Shown here in pieces: positions 52,678 through 63,990 of a DNA stretch of 64,000 nt. This DNA is from Pelagibacteraceae bacterium AG-426-G09 (GTDB lineage Bacteria > Pseudomonadota > Alphaproteobacteria > Pelagibacterales > Pelagibacteraceae). The position numbers and the translations under genes are program-made. Position 1 is the stretch's first letter; each line of letters opens with the position of its first letter. A model generated the notes under the pieces. It made no database searches. It saw only the letters and a program-made list of their open reading frames with translations, and was not told the origin of the DNA. The DNA lies in contig QCNR01000002.1 in the NCBI GenBank assembly GCA_003210075.1, positions 19,811 to 83,810 on the forward strand, written 5' to 3'.

Positions 52678-53630
52678 TAATTTTCTATTAATCTAATTGG
52701 TTGACCTTGAATACAAGCCTCTAGATTTTCTATCATTTGTGTATAAAAAATTGAATAGTTTTCTGCTGTTACATAACCAATATGCGGAAGTATTAAAGCG
52801 TTTTGAACAAATCTTAATTTATGTCCTTCAGGTAAAGGTTCTTTTTCATAAACGTCAACTCCAGCACCTGCGATTACATTTGTTGATAGTGCAATAATTA
52901 GATCGTCTTCGTTAACAATTGGTCCGCGAGATGTATTTATTAAGAAAGATGTTTTTTTCATTTTATCAAATTCTTTTATAGTAATACAATCTTTATATCT
53001 TTCCCCTCCTTGAACATGTATTGAAATGAAATCTGAGTTTTTAATTAAATCTTCTTTAGAAGATGGCAAAACATCTAACTCGGTACATTTGTTTAAATCT
53101 AAATTTTCACTCCATGCTATAACTTGCATTCCAAATGCTTTTGCTATTTTTGAAACTTGAGAACCTACTCTACCTAATCCTATTAAACCTAATACTTTTC
53201 CCTTTAGCTCTATTCCAACAGTTGTTTGCCAATAACCTTGATACATATTATCTATTTCTGTTTTAAAATTTCTAGCCAATCCCAATATTAATGCCCATGT
53301 TAGTTCACATGTTGGATTAATGTTTATATCAGTTCCACAAACGATAATATTATTTTTTTTTGCAGTATTTAAGTCTATCGCTTTATTCCTCATTCCGCTG
53401 GTAATGATATATTTTAAACTTTTAAGACCATTAATTAGATTTGACGTAATCTTTGTTCTTTCTCTCATAATTAATAAAGCTTCAAAATCTTTTAATTGCT
53501 CTATAGCATCATTTTCATCTGTAAATGGTTCACTAAAAACCTTAATTTCATATTTTCCAGATAATTTTTTTAGATCTACGAATTCTTGTGAAACATTTTG
53601 GTAATCATCTAATATTGCAACTTTAAACAT
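52677..53630 (-). CDS. D-2-hydroxyacid dehydrogenase
   Basis: 317 aa. Rossmann motif GLIGLGRVGSQV, catalytic Arg in INTSRGPIVNE, Glu in DVYEKEPLPEGH, His in ILPHIGYVT. NAD(P)-linked reduction of a 2-oxoacid. It overlaps the upstream DMT transporter gene by eight bases. Candidate substrates are 2-oxoacids from the adjacent D-amino-acid dehydrogenase. Confidence 0.88.
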   Translation of the reverse strand: MFKVAILDDYQNVSQEFVDLKKLSGKYEIKVFSEPFTDENDAIEQLKDFEALLIMRERTKITSNLINGLKSLKYIITSGMRNKAIDLNTAKKNNIIVCGTDININPTCELTWALILGLARNFKTEIDNMYQGYWQTTVGIELKGKVLGLIGLGRVGSQVSKIAKAFGMQVIAWSENLDLNKCTELDVLPSSKEDLIKNSDFISIHVQGGERYKDCITIKEFDKMKKTSFLINTSRGPIVNEDDLIIALSTNVIAGAGVDVYEKEPLPEGHKLRFVQNALILPHIGYVTAENYSIFYTQMIENLEACIQGQPIRLIEN

Positions 53631-54525
53631 TTTTTTTTATTTTTTTATTTGAAAGTGTTATACCTGCAATAATAAATATTGCTCCTAGTAAATGATAAAT
53701 CATAAATTTTTCATCAAAAAGAAAAATTGCCATTATCGAACCAAATACCGGCATTAAATGTAAAAAAACACCTGCTCTATTTGCTCCAATAATTCCGATT
53801 CCTTTAATCCAAAAAAAAAACGAAGCTAAACCGGGAAATAAAACAACATATGACAAAGTTAAAATAAATGGTTTATCTAATATAATTTGATTACCTAAAT
53901 TCATTTCTAAAATATAAATTGGTATCAAAAATACCAATCCAGATATAATTACTACTTCAAGTAATGTAATTTGAGTAATTTCGTATTTTTTTTTTTTAAG
54001 TAATGCAGAATAAAGAGCCCAGGAAAACATTCCTATTGCCATTATTAAATCCCCTCTATTGAAAGCTAGATTTTTTATTACTTCTAAGTCTGTTTTGGTT
54101 ATAATAAATAGAACGCCTAAAAGAGATAAAATCACTCCAAAAATTTGAAACTTATTTGTTTTTTCAATACCTAAAATAGAAGATATAAACATTATCCATA
54201 CTGGAATAGTAGAAATCATTAATACACCGCTTATTACTTGCATGTAATATAAAGAATAATAAACTGTTGAATTAAAAATAGTTATACTTGTTATTCCTAA
54301 AATAATAAAAAAACCAATGTTGTGTAAAATATAATTTTTTTTTGATAAGATCTCTTTGAAAGTAAACGGAAATAAGATCAATCCAGCAAACAACCATCTA
54401 TAAAAATTTAATGAAAATGGTGGGATTTCATAAATGCTAGCTGCTTTTCCAACAATAAAATTTCCTGACCAAAAAAGCGTAGTTAAAACTAATAAAATAT
54501 AAGCTAAGTTATTTTTATTCGTCAC
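53623..54525 (-). CDS. DMT-superfamily (EamA) transporter
   Basis: 300 aa, ten helices in two halves (LFWSGNFIVGKAASIYEIPPF; MFSWALYSALLKKKKYE). Inner-membrane carrier in the dadA operon; ligand unknown. A basic, Lys-rich C-terminus ends NKKIKKN. Confidence 0.83.
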   Translation of the reverse strand: MTNKNNLAYILLVLTTLFWSGNFIVGKAASIYEIPPFSLNFYRWLFAGLILFPFTFKEILSKKNYILHNIGFFIILGITSITIFNSTVYYSLYYMQVISGVLMISTIPVWIMFISSILGIEKTNKFQIFGVILSLLGVLFIITKTDLEVIKNLAFNRGDLIMAIGMFSWALYSALLKKKKYEITQITLLEVVIISGLVFLIPIYILEMNLGNQIILDKPFILTLSYVVLFPGLASFFFWIKGIGIIGANRAGVFLHLMPVFGSIMAIFLFDEKFMIYHLLGAIFIIAGITLSNKKIKKNV

Positions 54526-54529
54526 AAAA

Positions 54530-55777
54530 TTAAGAAAATCTTATTGAGCTATAAGGTTGTAAATCTAAATTTGTTTTTTCGTTTGAAATCATTTTTGATA
54601 TTATTTTGCCTGAAATTGCACCCAATGTCCAGCCAAGATGATGATGACCAAATGAATAGTATACATTTTCATAATTTTTAGAAGGTCCAATTACAGGTAA
54701 AAAGTCTGGCAAAGTTGGTCGAAAACCCAACCACTCATCTTCATGGTCCTCTTCTTCAGGTATTCCATTAATCATATCTTTTGCATTTAAAATCAAATTC
54801 TTAACTCTAGATTTTGATAATGGATTATTTAATCCACCAAACTCAACTGTTCCAACAACTCTTAAACCCTGCTCCATTGGAGTTATTCCAAACCCTCTAT
54901 CTGACCAAACTACTGGTCTTGATAACAAATTTTCATAATTTTTAAAATGAACATGGTAGCCTCTTTCTGTATCTAAAGGAATATTTTCATGCAATTGGTC
55001 GGTTAATCTTTTAGAAAAAGCTCCACAAGCTATAATTAATTTATCGAATAAGAAACGTTGAGCTTCAGATCTTAAAACTGGCTTTTTTTCATCAAAATCT
55101 AAGTCTTGAATATTTAATTTTAAAAATTTTCCATTATTGTTTATAAAGCTTTCAAATAATTTTATTAGTATTTTTTTTGGATTTCTTGCATGTCTTGCGT
55201 ATTTGTAAAAAACACCACCATGATAAAATGGTTTTATATTTGGTTCAAGATCATGAATATCTTTGGTAGATAATATTTGTTGATCGATCCCTAATTCTTT
55301 TCTTATATTAATTTCAAGGTCTCTACTTTTAAGTCCTTTTTTTTCCCATACATAAATGATACCTTTATTAACTATTAGATCATCTAAAACTATATCTTCA
55401 AATAATTCATCAAAAGCATCTAGGGATAAACTAAGAATTTGATGCATATATTTTGCTGTATGCATCATTTTGGTTTTTGATGAATTAAAAATAAATTTTG
55501 TAAACCAGGGTATCATTTTAGGAATATAATTCCATTTTAGTGCAAGTGGGCCACGATTACTTAAAAGCATAGCGGGGACATCAGCCAAAATATCAGTTCT
55601 ATTTAATTGAAGTGATGCATAAGGTGAGAAATGTCCAGCATTGCCGTATGAGGCAGCGTTTCCCGGTTCATCTCTATCGAATAAAGTTACATTAAATCCT
55701 TTTTTCTGAAGAAATATCGCTGTACAAACTCCCTGTATGCCTGCTCCGACAATACCAATCCTCTCTTTTCTTTGCAT
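54530..55777 (-). CDS. dadA: FAD-dependent D-amino-acid dehydrogenase-like oxidoreductase
   Basis: 415 aa, DadA length. N-terminal FAD-binding GIVGAGIQGVCTAIFL, NAASYGNAGHFSPYA, and the C-terminal GFRPTLPDFLPVIGPS and GHHHLGWTLG signatures. It oxidises a D-amino acid or an imino acid (hydroxyproline-type substrates are possible) at the membrane. First gene of the five-gene unit down to msrB. Confidence 0.85.
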   Translation of the reverse strand: MQRKERIGIVGAGIQGVCTAIFLQKKGFNVTLFDRDEPGNAASYGNAGHFSPYASLQLNRTDILADVPAMLLSNRGPLALKWNYIPKMIPWFTKFIFNSSKTKMMHTAKYMHQILSLSLDAFDELFEDIVLDDLIVNKGIIYVWEKKGLKSRDLEINIRKELGIDQQILSTKDIHDLEPNIKPFYHGGVFYKYARHARNPKKILIKLFESFINNNGKFLKLNIQDLDFDEKKPVLRSEAQRFLFDKLIIACGAFSKRLTDQLHENIPLDTERGYHVHFKNYENLLSRPVVWSDRGFGITPMEQGLRVVGTVEFGGLNNPLSKSRVKNLILNAKDMINGIPEEEDHEDEWLGFRPTLPDFLPVIGPSKNYENVYYSFGHHHLGWTLGAISGKIISKMISNEKTNLDLQPYSSIRFS

Positions 55778-55854
55778 GTTATAATCTATTAAAATTCAAT
55801 TATTTGTATCAGGTGACAAATTGATCCTGTATGCCATTAAAATTGACAGTTATA

Positions 55855-56979
55855 TTAATTAATTATTTCTCTTGAATATATTCTGGTACTCATGACAATT
55901 CCAAGTGCAATCATCATTGATAACATTGATGATCCACCATATGACATGATTGGAAGAGGTGAACCTACTATAGGTAGCATTCCTAAAACCATCAACATGT
56001 TTACAGAAATATAAAAAAACATTGAAATTGCAAATCCATAACAAAAAAATTTACCAAAGTAATTCCTAGAATTTGAACCAATAACTAAAATTCGAAAAAT
56101 TATAAATGCATATAGAATTAAAAGCAAAACAGATCCAACGAAACCAAATTCCTCTGAAAACAATGTAAAAATAAAGTCTGTATGTTTTTCCGGCAAAAAA
56201 TCTAAATAACCCTGGGTGCCTTTTAAGAAACCTTTGCCAGTTAGCCCCCCTGATCCAACTGCAATTTTTGATTGAATAATTTGGTAGCCAGCACCTAAAG
56301 GATCTCTGTCTGGATTAACAAATGTCAAAATTCTTAATTTTTGATACGGTTTTAACATTGAAATCACAAACGGAAATGAAATAACCAAACCCAAGAAAGA
56401 ATATATTATATATTTTATATTAATTCCTGCTAACCAGATAACTGCGATACCACTTAAAGCAATTAAAACAGATGTTCCTAAATCAGGCTGACTTAAAACT
56501 AATAAAATAGGAACAATTAATATTATAAAAGGAATTATGAACTTTTTAATAGTGTTTACAGCATCTGGTTGAACCCTATGATAATATCTGGCAAGGAAAA
56601 TAATTATTGCAATCTTCATTAATTCAGATGGCTGAAGATTTATAAAATATAAGTTAATCCATCTTTGAGATCCTTGAACAGTTGTTCCAAAAAAAGTTGC
56701 ACCGATAAGTAATAACAAAACTAATATATAGAAAATGATACTAAGTGAATAATAATATTTTATATTAATAAATGACATAAGCATCATTAAACTAAAAAAT
56801 ATTCCAAATCTTAAAGCATGATTAAAGCTATGATAAAAATTTCCATCACTTATATCAGTAGAATACATTGCTATTATACTTATCAAGCCCAAAAGAATTA
56901 TCGAAATTAACAAAAAAAAATCGATAGATTTTACTTTCTGAAAAAAAGATACTTCTCCAAATGTACTATAGTTTTTCAT
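55855..56979 (-). CDS. rodA: peptidoglycan glycosyltransferase RodA (SEDS family)
   Basis: 374 aa, about ten helices. Typical SEDS segments: LQPSELMKIAIIIFLARYYH, LSQPDLGTSVL, GAGYQIIQSKIAVGSGGLTGKG, LPEKHTDFIFTLFSEEFGF and SPLPIMSYGGSSML. Lipid II polymerase of the elongasome, paired with PBP2 (mrdA, sharing one base). Last gene of the shape operon. Confidence 0.95.
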   Translation of the reverse strand: MKNYSTFGEVSFFQKVKSIDFFLLISIILLGLISIIAMYSTDISDGNFYHSFNHALRFGIFFSLMMLMSFINIKYYYSLSIIFYILVLLLLIGATFFGTTVQGSQRWINLYFINLQPSELMKIAIIIFLARYYHRVQPDAVNTIKKFIIPFIILIVPILLVLSQPDLGTSVLIALSGIAVIWLAGINIKYIIYSFLGLVISFPFVISMLKPYQKLRILTFVNPDRDPLGAGYQIIQSKIAVGSGGLTGKGFLKGTQGYLDFLPEKHTDFIFTLFSEEFGFVGSVLLLILYAFIIFRILVIGSNSRNYFGKFFCYGFAISMFFYISVNMLMVLGMLPIVGSPLPIMSYGGSSMLSMMIALGIVMSTRIYSREIIN

Positions 56980-58889
56980 TAGATTGCTAATTTATTATTT
57001 CTGATTTTTTCTCTTTCTTCGTGTCTATCAATAATTTTTTTAAATAATTTTTTTGCTATTGGGGCTGCAGCTGAACTTCCTGATCCTCCATGTTCAATTA
57101 ACACAGTCATTGCATATCTTGGATTTTTGTAAGGACCAAATGCTATGTACCAAGCATGATCTCTTTCTTTGTAAGGAATTTGCTCCAACTTTCTATCTAA
57201 TTCTCTTTCTTCCTCGGTAATTCTTTTTACTTGGGCAGTCCCAGTTTTTCCTGCAAATTGATATTTTGGGTCATCAATTCTTGAGGAGTATGAAGTTCCA
57301 TATACCTCATTGGTTGATTTAAACATAGCATCTAATACAAATTTTACATTTTCCTTATTTCTTACAAGAGGTGGATTGCTGGAAGGAAGATCATAATCCT
57401 CATTCAATTCCATTTCTTTTTTTATCTCTTCTAAATTTTTATTATTTGGAATTAGTGTTGGATAAATTTTATTACCTCCGTTTGCTAATTGTGCGGTCAT
57501 TAAAGTTAATTGAAGTGGAGTAGTTTGAATATACCCTTGTCCAATTCCTGTAATTAAGGTTTCTCCTAAATACCAATTTTGTCCAACTGCTTCCTTTTTC
57601 CATTTAGTAGATGGAAAAACTCCTTTTTTTTCATTTGCAAAGAAGTTTTTTAGAACAATGTCCCCAAGTCCAAATCTTCTAGCTGTTTCGTTGAGTCTAT
57701 CAACTCCAAGTAGTCTGGCTACCTCGTAAAAATAAATATCGCAAGATTGCTTGATGGCGTTTTTTAGTTGCATGTATCCATGACCCTTCTTTTTCCAACA
57801 GTGAAACTTTTGCTCATAAAAATCTATACTATCACTACAAAATACCTGCATGCTGGGTTTAATAACATCATTCTCAAGTGCAGACAGAGCAACTATGGGT
57901 TTTATAGTTGATCCTGGTGAGTAAAGTCCTGAAATAGTTTTATTAATTAGAGGCTTAAATGGATTTGAATTTAAATCTTTCCATTCTTTTGACCCAATTC
58001 CATATAAAAAATCATTTGGATTAAAAGATGGAGAAGAATTCATAGCAATAATTTCTCCGGTATAGATATCCATCACACTTATAGAGCCAGCCTCACCAGC
58101 TAGCAAATCATTTGTATAATTTTGGATTTCTGTATCAATTGTAATCCTCAGTGAGTTGCCTTGGTCACCATTCTGAACTTCGAGTTGATTTATCCTTTTT
58201 CCATAAGCATTGACTTCAAATCTCTGAATTGTATTAGTTCCAATTAGTTGATTTTCATAAGTTTTTTCTAACCCATTTTTTCCAACTCTTAAACCTGGAA
58301 CATGCCTTTGATTAATTATTTCACTTGAAGATAGATCTTCTTTGCTTGCATAAGCAACATAACCAAGGACATGCGAATAGCTTTCATTAAATGGATAATT
58401 TCTACCTACTGAAATTACTGGTTTTAAACCTGGCAAGTCATATAAATAATAATTAATTTTTGAAAATTCATCCCAAGATAAATTATCAGATATAATGATT
58501 GTTTCCCATGGTTTTTGTTTTTTTTTGGTTTTAAATATTTTATCAACATCTTTATCTGATAATTCTAGAATTTGTTTTACCCTTGTTATTAATACTCTGA
58601 AATCTTCAACTTGCTCAGGAATGACATGAAGTTCATAAACATCTAAATTTCCAGCTATAATTTTTCCAAAATAATCTTTGAATTCACCTCTTATAGGCGG
58701 TAGCTTATTTTCTCTAATTCTGTTCTTATCTGAAAGAGTTAAATATTTTTTATTCTGTTCTACTTGTAAATAGAATAAACGACCAATAATTCCAAAAAAA
58801 ACAACAGCTTTAGCCGCAGACGCTAAAAACATTCTTCTGTTGATTAACTTTGATTTCCTTACACTAGATCCTATTCCATCACCTAACAT
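56979..58889 (-). CDS. mrdA: penicillin-binding protein 2 (D,D-transpeptidase)
   Basis: 636 aa. One N-terminal membrane helix at about residues 20-42. Transpeptidase motifs: SPGSTIKP (SxxK), KQSCD (SxN position; the variant D is usual for PBP2), and AGKTGTAQV (KTG). Crosslinks peptidoglycan during elongation in the periplasm. Shares one base with both mreD and rodA. Confidence 0.95.
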   Translation of the reverse strand: MLGDGIGSSVRKSKLINRRMFLASAAKAVVFFGIIGRLFYLQVEQNKKYLTLSDKNRIRENKLPPIRGEFKDYFGKIIAGNLDVYELHVIPEQVEDFRVLITRVKQILELSDKDVDKIFKTKKKQKPWETIIISDNLSWDEFSKINYYLYDLPGLKPVISVGRNYPFNESYSHVLGYVAYASKEDLSSSEIINQRHVPGLRVGKNGLEKTYENQLIGTNTIQRFEVNAYGKRINQLEVQNGDQGNSLRITIDTEIQNYTNDLLAGEAGSISVMDIYTGEIIAMNSSPSFNPNDFLYGIGSKEWKDLNSNPFKPLINKTISGLYSPGSTIKPIVALSALENDVIKPSMQVFCSDSIDFYEQKFHCWKKKGHGYMQLKNAIKQSCDIYFYEVARLLGVDRLNETARRFGLGDIVLKNFFANEKKGVFPSTKWKKEAVGQNWYLGETLITGIGQGYIQTTPLQLTLMTAQLANGGNKIYPTLIPNNKNLEEIKKEMELNEDYDLPSSNPPLVRNKENVKFVLDAMFKSTNEVYGTSYSSRIDDPKYQFAGKTGTAQVKRITEEERELDRKLEQIPYKERDHAWYIAFGPYKNPRYAMTVLIEHGGSGSSAAAPIAKKLFKKIIDRHEEREKIRNNKLAI

Positions 58890-59392
58890 TACAAACCTAT
58901 GGGTTTTAAATAATTAAAAATTCTAGCAAATAAAAAATACAACAAAAAAGTAAAAGTAATATTTGCAATAATTTCAAAATAATTAATTTCGATAGAGAAT
59001 ACAAAACTTAAAATTAATGAGTTAACTGAATTTGCAAATAAAATTGCTACAAGAAATACAAGAGAATCTTTATAAATATTTGGTCTTAATGTTATATTTC
59101 TTAAGTAAGAAGCAAATGCTATTATAGTTAAGTATATAAAAGAACTTACACCGATTGGATAACCTAGTGTAACATCATTTAAAATTCCAGAAAAGAATAT
59201 TAAACCATTTCCAATTTGGTCTGGATCTTTTAAGCTCCAATAGAAAATAATAATAAATGGTAGGTTAAAAGATAGCAAACCAATATTAGCAACATCAAAG
59301 TCAAATTCATTTAAAACAGAAAAATATAATAAAATAAGAGGAAAATATTTTAATACTTTATTTTTTAGATTTATTTTTTTTTGAACCATCAA
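58889..59392 (-). CDS. mreD: rod-shape protein MreD
   Basis: 167 aa, five helices (FPLILLYFSVLNEFDF, GNGLIFFSGILNDVTLGYPIGV typical of MreD). Membrane partner of MreC. Overlaps mreC by four bases and mrdA by one. Confidence 0.87.
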   Translation of the reverse strand: MMVQKKINLKNKVLKYFPLILLYFSVLNEFDFDVANIGLLSFNLPFIIIFYWSLKDPDQIGNGLIFFSGILNDVTLGYPIGVSSFIYLTIIAFASYLRNITLRPNIYKDSLVFLVAILFANSVNSLILSFVFSIEINYFEIIANITFTFLLYFLFARIFNYLKPIGL

Positions 59393-60231
59393 TCCCCTTT
59401 AACTTCAATTGATTGAATTTTTACGTAAGATAATTGAGAAAGATCGGAAAAAAATTGAACTGCTAAGTTTTCAATTTGATCATTTATTTTTCCAATTGGC
59501 ACGCCTGCCCTAAAATTTCCACCTGAACCTGAAGTATAAACAATAGAATTATCATCTAAGTTTAACTCTTTTTTTGAATATTTAATTAATCCATAATCCT
59601 TTCCACTGCCACTTAGAATAGACTGGAAACTACCGGGCTCTATCACTACTGGAATATTGCTATTTAAATCTGAAATAAGAATTGCTCTTGAGGTAGTATA
59701 ATTTACCTCAATAATCTGTCCAACAAGATAGTTCTTTTCTAAAACTACCATTCCAATTTTTATTCCATCTTTGGATCCTTTATTTAAAATGATTGATTTT
59801 AAAAATTTTCCATCTTTATCAATTAATACTCTTGAAATGATTCCTTCAGAAATGCTGGTATTTTCTCCGACAATTTCTTTTAATCTTTTATTTTCATTTT
59901 CAAGATAAATATAATTTAAATTGTTATTATTTAATTTATCAATTTTGATTTTAAGATTTTGATTTTCTTTATAAGCATTAAAATAATCAGAGAAAAATAT
60001 AATAGTATCATTTATTTTTTTTTCTGGATAACTTACTAAAGCCGAAATTCTATAGGTGGCCTCATTAATTCCAGTTTTTAGATATTTGATACCAACAAAA
60101 TTTAGATTTGATAAAAAAATCAATATAATTGAAAATATAATTAAAGCTAACAAAGAAAATTGTTGCTTATTACTTTTTTTAAGAAAGGCAGATCTTACGG
60201 CAATTATAAAGTCATCTCTGCCCGATGCCAT
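59389..60231 (-). CDS. mreC: rod-shape protein MreC
   Basis: 280 aa. Membrane helix at about residues 24-44, coiled coil at about 80-120 (ENQNLKIKIDKL, ENKRLKEIV), then the MreC beta-barrel domain (VGQIIEVNYTTSRAILISD, GSGKDYGLIKY). Periplasmic scaffold linking MreB to PBP2/RodA. Five bases after mreB. Confidence 0.93.
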   Translation of the reverse strand: MASGRDDFIIAVRSAFLKKSNKQQFSLLALIIFSIILIFLSNLNFVGIKYLKTGINEATYRISALVSYPEKKINDTIIFFSDYFNAYKENQNLKIKIDKLNNNNLNYIYLENENKRLKEIVGENTSISEGIISRVLIDKDGKFLKSIILNKGSKDGIKIGMVVLEKNYLVGQIIEVNYTTSRAILISDLNSNIPVVIEPGSFQSILSGSGKDYGLIKYSKKELNLDDNSIVYTSGSGGNFRAGVPIGKINDQIENLAVQFFSDLSQLSYVKIQSIEVKGD

Positions 60232-60236
60232 TTATT

Positions 60237-61271
60237 TTAATACTCTGTAAGCATTGAAGAAAAAGTTTCTTCTTGGTCTAAAGCCTTTCCAGTTCCTATC
60301 GCAACACATGCTAATGGATCTTCGGCAATATGCACGGGCAAACCAGTTTCCTTAGAAAATCTTCTATCAATATTTTTTAATAGAGCACCACCTCCTGTTA
60401 ATGTTAATCCCATGTCTACTAAATCAGCTGAAAGTTCTGGTGGAGTGTTTTCTAATGCCATTTTAATTCCACCTATCATTTCTTTTAAAATTGGATTTAA
60501 AGCAGCGGCTGTATCCTCTTCGGTAACATTAATTTCTTTTGGAGTACCAGATCTAATATCTCTTCCTTTTACTGGATACTTGTTATTATTTGTTGGAATA
60601 GCAGTTCCAACTTCTTTTTTAATTTTTTCAGCAGTACTATCTCCAATTAGAAGATTATATTCTTCTCTCATATAATTTTGTAATGCAACATCCATTGCGT
60701 CACCTGCGATTCTTAGTGATCTTGAATATACCACTCCCCCCAATGACATTACCGCAATCTCAGTAGTTCCACCGCCAATATCGATTACCATAGAACCTGT
60801 TGCTTCTGAAATTGGTAGACCTGCACCAATTGCAGCTGCAATTGGTTCTTCAATCAATTGAACTTTTCTTGCACCAGCAGCAAGCGCACTATCTTGTATC
60901 GCTTTTCTTTCGACAGGCGTAGAACCTGTGGGAACACAAATTAAAATTCTTGGATTTGCAAAAGTACTTCCTTTATGTACTTTTTTAATAAAGTGTTTAA
61001 TCATTTCTTCGGTTACAATAAAATCCGCAATAACACCATCTCTTAAAGGTCTGATCGCTTGTATATTTCCAGGAGTTCTTCCCAACATAGTTTTTGCCTC
61101 ATCGCCAACTGCTAAAACTGTTTTTTTTCCTTTATTATCGGCAACTGCAACTACAGAAGGTTCGTTTAAAACTACTCCTTTAGCTTTTAATACTACTAAT
61201 GTATTCGCAGTTCCTAAATCGATTGCCATATCTTGTGACCAAATTCCTGTAATTTTGTCTAACATTCCCAT
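60237..61271 (-). CDS. mreB: rod-shape actin homologue MreB
   Basis: 344 aa, standard length. Actin-fold ATP motifs: AIDLGTANTLV, VIDIGGGTTEIAVMSLGG, and LTGGGALLKN; the membrane-binding loop and PSVVAV are in place. Forms filaments directing lateral wall synthesis. Its ATG follows the leuA stop by one base and its ribosome site (AGAGGA) lies in the last codons of leuA, so translation is coupled to leucine biosynthesis. Confidence 0.96.
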   Translation of the reverse strand: MGMLDKITGIWSQDMAIDLGTANTLVVLKAKGVVLNEPSVVAVADNKGKKTVLAVGDEAKTMLGRTPGNIQAIRPLRDGVIADFIVTEEMIKHFIKKVHKGSTFANPRILICVPTGSTPVERKAIQDSALAAGARKVQLIEEPIAAAIGAGLPISEATGSMVIDIGGGTTEIAVMSLGGVVYSRSLRIAGDAMDVALQNYMREEYNLLIGDSTAEKIKKEVGTAIPTNNNKYPVKGRDIRSGTPKEINVTEEDTAAALNPILKEMIGGIKMALENTPPELSADLVDMGLTLTGGGALLKNIDRRFSKETGLPVHIAEDPLACVAIGTGKALDQEETFSSMLTEY

Positions 61272-61272
61272 A

Positions 61273-62859
61273 TTATATTCCTCTCACTTTATTATCATAC
61301 TCAGCGGCAACTTTAAGGTTATCCGGAGCTGTTTTATCTCTTTTTATAATCATTTTATTTAATGCATTAATGTATGCATTTGCTGAAGCAACTAATGTAT
61401 CAGTATCTGCGGCTTGACCAACAGTAGTTTTTCCATTTTCCTCAATACGGACGCTTACAGTTGCCTGTGCGTCAGTTCCTTCGGTCACAGCATGGACTTG
61501 ATATAATTGTAAATTAATATCGTGTGGATATAAAGTTTTTATACATTTAAATATTGCATCAACAGGACCGTCACCTATTTCAGTTGCTTGTTTCATTTCC
61601 CCAAATACATTTAAAGTCATATCTGCTTTTTGAGGTTCTCCAGTTCCAGCAAATACCTTCAAAGATTTTAAATTTATTGCACTTGCTTTATTATCAACAA
61701 TCAAACTATCATCTACCAATGCAATGATATCTTCATCATAAATGTGTTTTTTCTTATCAGCTAATATTTTAAATTTACCAAATGCATTTTCAACAATATC
61801 ATCCGTAACATCAACATAACCTAAGCTTGTTAATTTATCTTTAAATGCATGTCTTCCAGAATGTTTGCCCATTACAAGAGATGTTTGTTTAACTCCTACA
61901 CTTTCAGGAGTCATGATTTCATATGTTTGTCTATTTTTAAGCATGCCATCTTGATGAATTCCAGATTCATGTGCAAAAGCATTTTTTCCAACGATAGCTT
62001 TGTTATACTGAACAGGAAAACCAGTAGCATTTGAAACTATTTTTGATGCTTTGCTTATAAGTTTAGTGTTAATTCCTGTTTCGAAAGGCATTAGGTCAGG
62101 TCTGGTCTTCATCGCCATTACTACTTCTTCAAGTGCCGCATTACCTGCTCTTTCACCAATTCCATTAATAGTACATTCAATTTGTCTAGCTCCAGCTTGA
62201 ACACCGGCTAAAGAATTTGCCACAGCTAAACCTAAATCATTATGGCAATGTGTAGATAATATTGCTTTATCGATGTTTGGTACTTTGTTTAAAAGAGTTT
62301 GAATTATTTTTGTAAACTCTGATGGAACAGTATAACCAACAGTATCAGGAATATTTATTGTTTTTGCACCACAACTAATTGCGAGCTCAACTGTTTTACA
62401 CATATAATCCATATCTGTCCTTGTTCCGTCTTCGCATGACCATTCAACATCATCTGTGAATTTTCTTGCATAAGTAACGTGTTCCTTAATCGATTCATAA
62501 ACTTGTTCAGGACTTTTATTTAACTTGTGCTTCATATGTAATGGACTTGTCGAAATAAAAGTATGAATTCTGAATCTAGGAGCATGTTTAAGTGCTTCAT
62601 AGCATCTATCTATATCTTTTTTAGAATGTCTTGCTAAACCTGCGGGTATAGAATTTTTTAAAATTTTACTTACCTCAGTTACAGCTTCAAAATCCCCAGG
62701 AGAAGCAATGGGAAATCCTGCCTCTATAATATCAATTCCAAGCTCATCAAATACTCTAGCTATTTGGACTTTTTCCTCCAAACTCATAGATGCACCGGGT
62801 GATTGCTCTCCATCACGCATAGTTGTGTCAAATATAAATACTCTATTTTTATCGCTCAT
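61273..62859 (-). CDS. leuA: 2-isopropylmalate synthase
   Basis: 528 aa. N-terminal TIM barrel with FDTTMRDGEQSPGASM, the metal His pair in STHCHNDLGLAVANSLAG and QIECTINGIGERAGNA; C-terminal LeuA regulatory domain (residues about 390-520, leucine feedback site). First step of leucine synthesis. It is between ilvC and mreB on the same strand. No Shine-Dalgarno is obvious; the upstream 90 bp hold a small perfect hairpin. Confidence 0.94.
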   Translation of the reverse strand: MSDKNRVFIFDTTMRDGEQSPGASMSLEEKVQIARVFDELGIDIIEAGFPIASPGDFEAVTEVSKILKNSIPAGLARHSKKDIDRCYEALKHAPRFRIHTFISTSPLHMKHKLNKSPEQVYESIKEHVTYARKFTDDVEWSCEDGTRTDMDYMCKTVELAISCGAKTINIPDTVGYTVPSEFTKIIQTLLNKVPNIDKAILSTHCHNDLGLAVANSLAGVQAGARQIECTINGIGERAGNAALEEVVMAMKTRPDLMPFETGINTKLISKASKIVSNATGFPVQYNKAIVGKNAFAHESGIHQDGMLKNRQTYEIMTPESVGVKQTSLVMGKHSGRHAFKDKLTSLGYVDVTDDIVENAFGKFKILADKKKHIYDEDIIALVDDSLIVDNKASAINLKSLKVFAGTGEPQKADMTLNVFGEMKQATEIGDGPVDAIFKCIKTLYPHDINLQLYQVHAVTEGTDAQATVSVRIEENGKTTVGQAADTDTLVASANAYINALNKMIIKRDKTAPDNLKVAAEYDNKVRGI

Positions 62860-62889
62860 TTTTTTTATTTTTTAAGGCTCTGCATAATA

Positions 62890-62908
62890 CAATCTCTAAT
62901 AGAGATTG
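62890..62908 (-). promoter_or_regulatory. small perfect hairpin between ilvC and leuA
   Basis: CAATCTCT-AAT-AGAGATTG, an 8-bp stem with a 3-base loop and no following U-run. It may be an mRNA stability or leader element for leuA, or a weak transcript end of ilvC. The rest of the 90-bp gap is A/T-rich with no ORF. Confidence 0.35.
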
Positions 62909-62949
62909 CAAAATAAATTGCAAATATAAATGTAAATTTGACTTTAAAT

Positions 62950-63990
<1,041 letters not shown>

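Noticed and set aside
55778-55854. CAGG/CCTG inverted pair between dadA and rodA as a terminator
   Set aside because: Only four paired bases, a long loop and no U-run.
57700-57800. PBP2 with SCD instead of SxN as a damaged active site
   Set aside because: An Asp at this position is normal in the PBP2 family, so it is not a defect.
60928-61362. 144-aa plus-strand ORF across mreB start
   Set aside because: Antisense to mreB and the end of leuA; no start signal and no recognisable domain.
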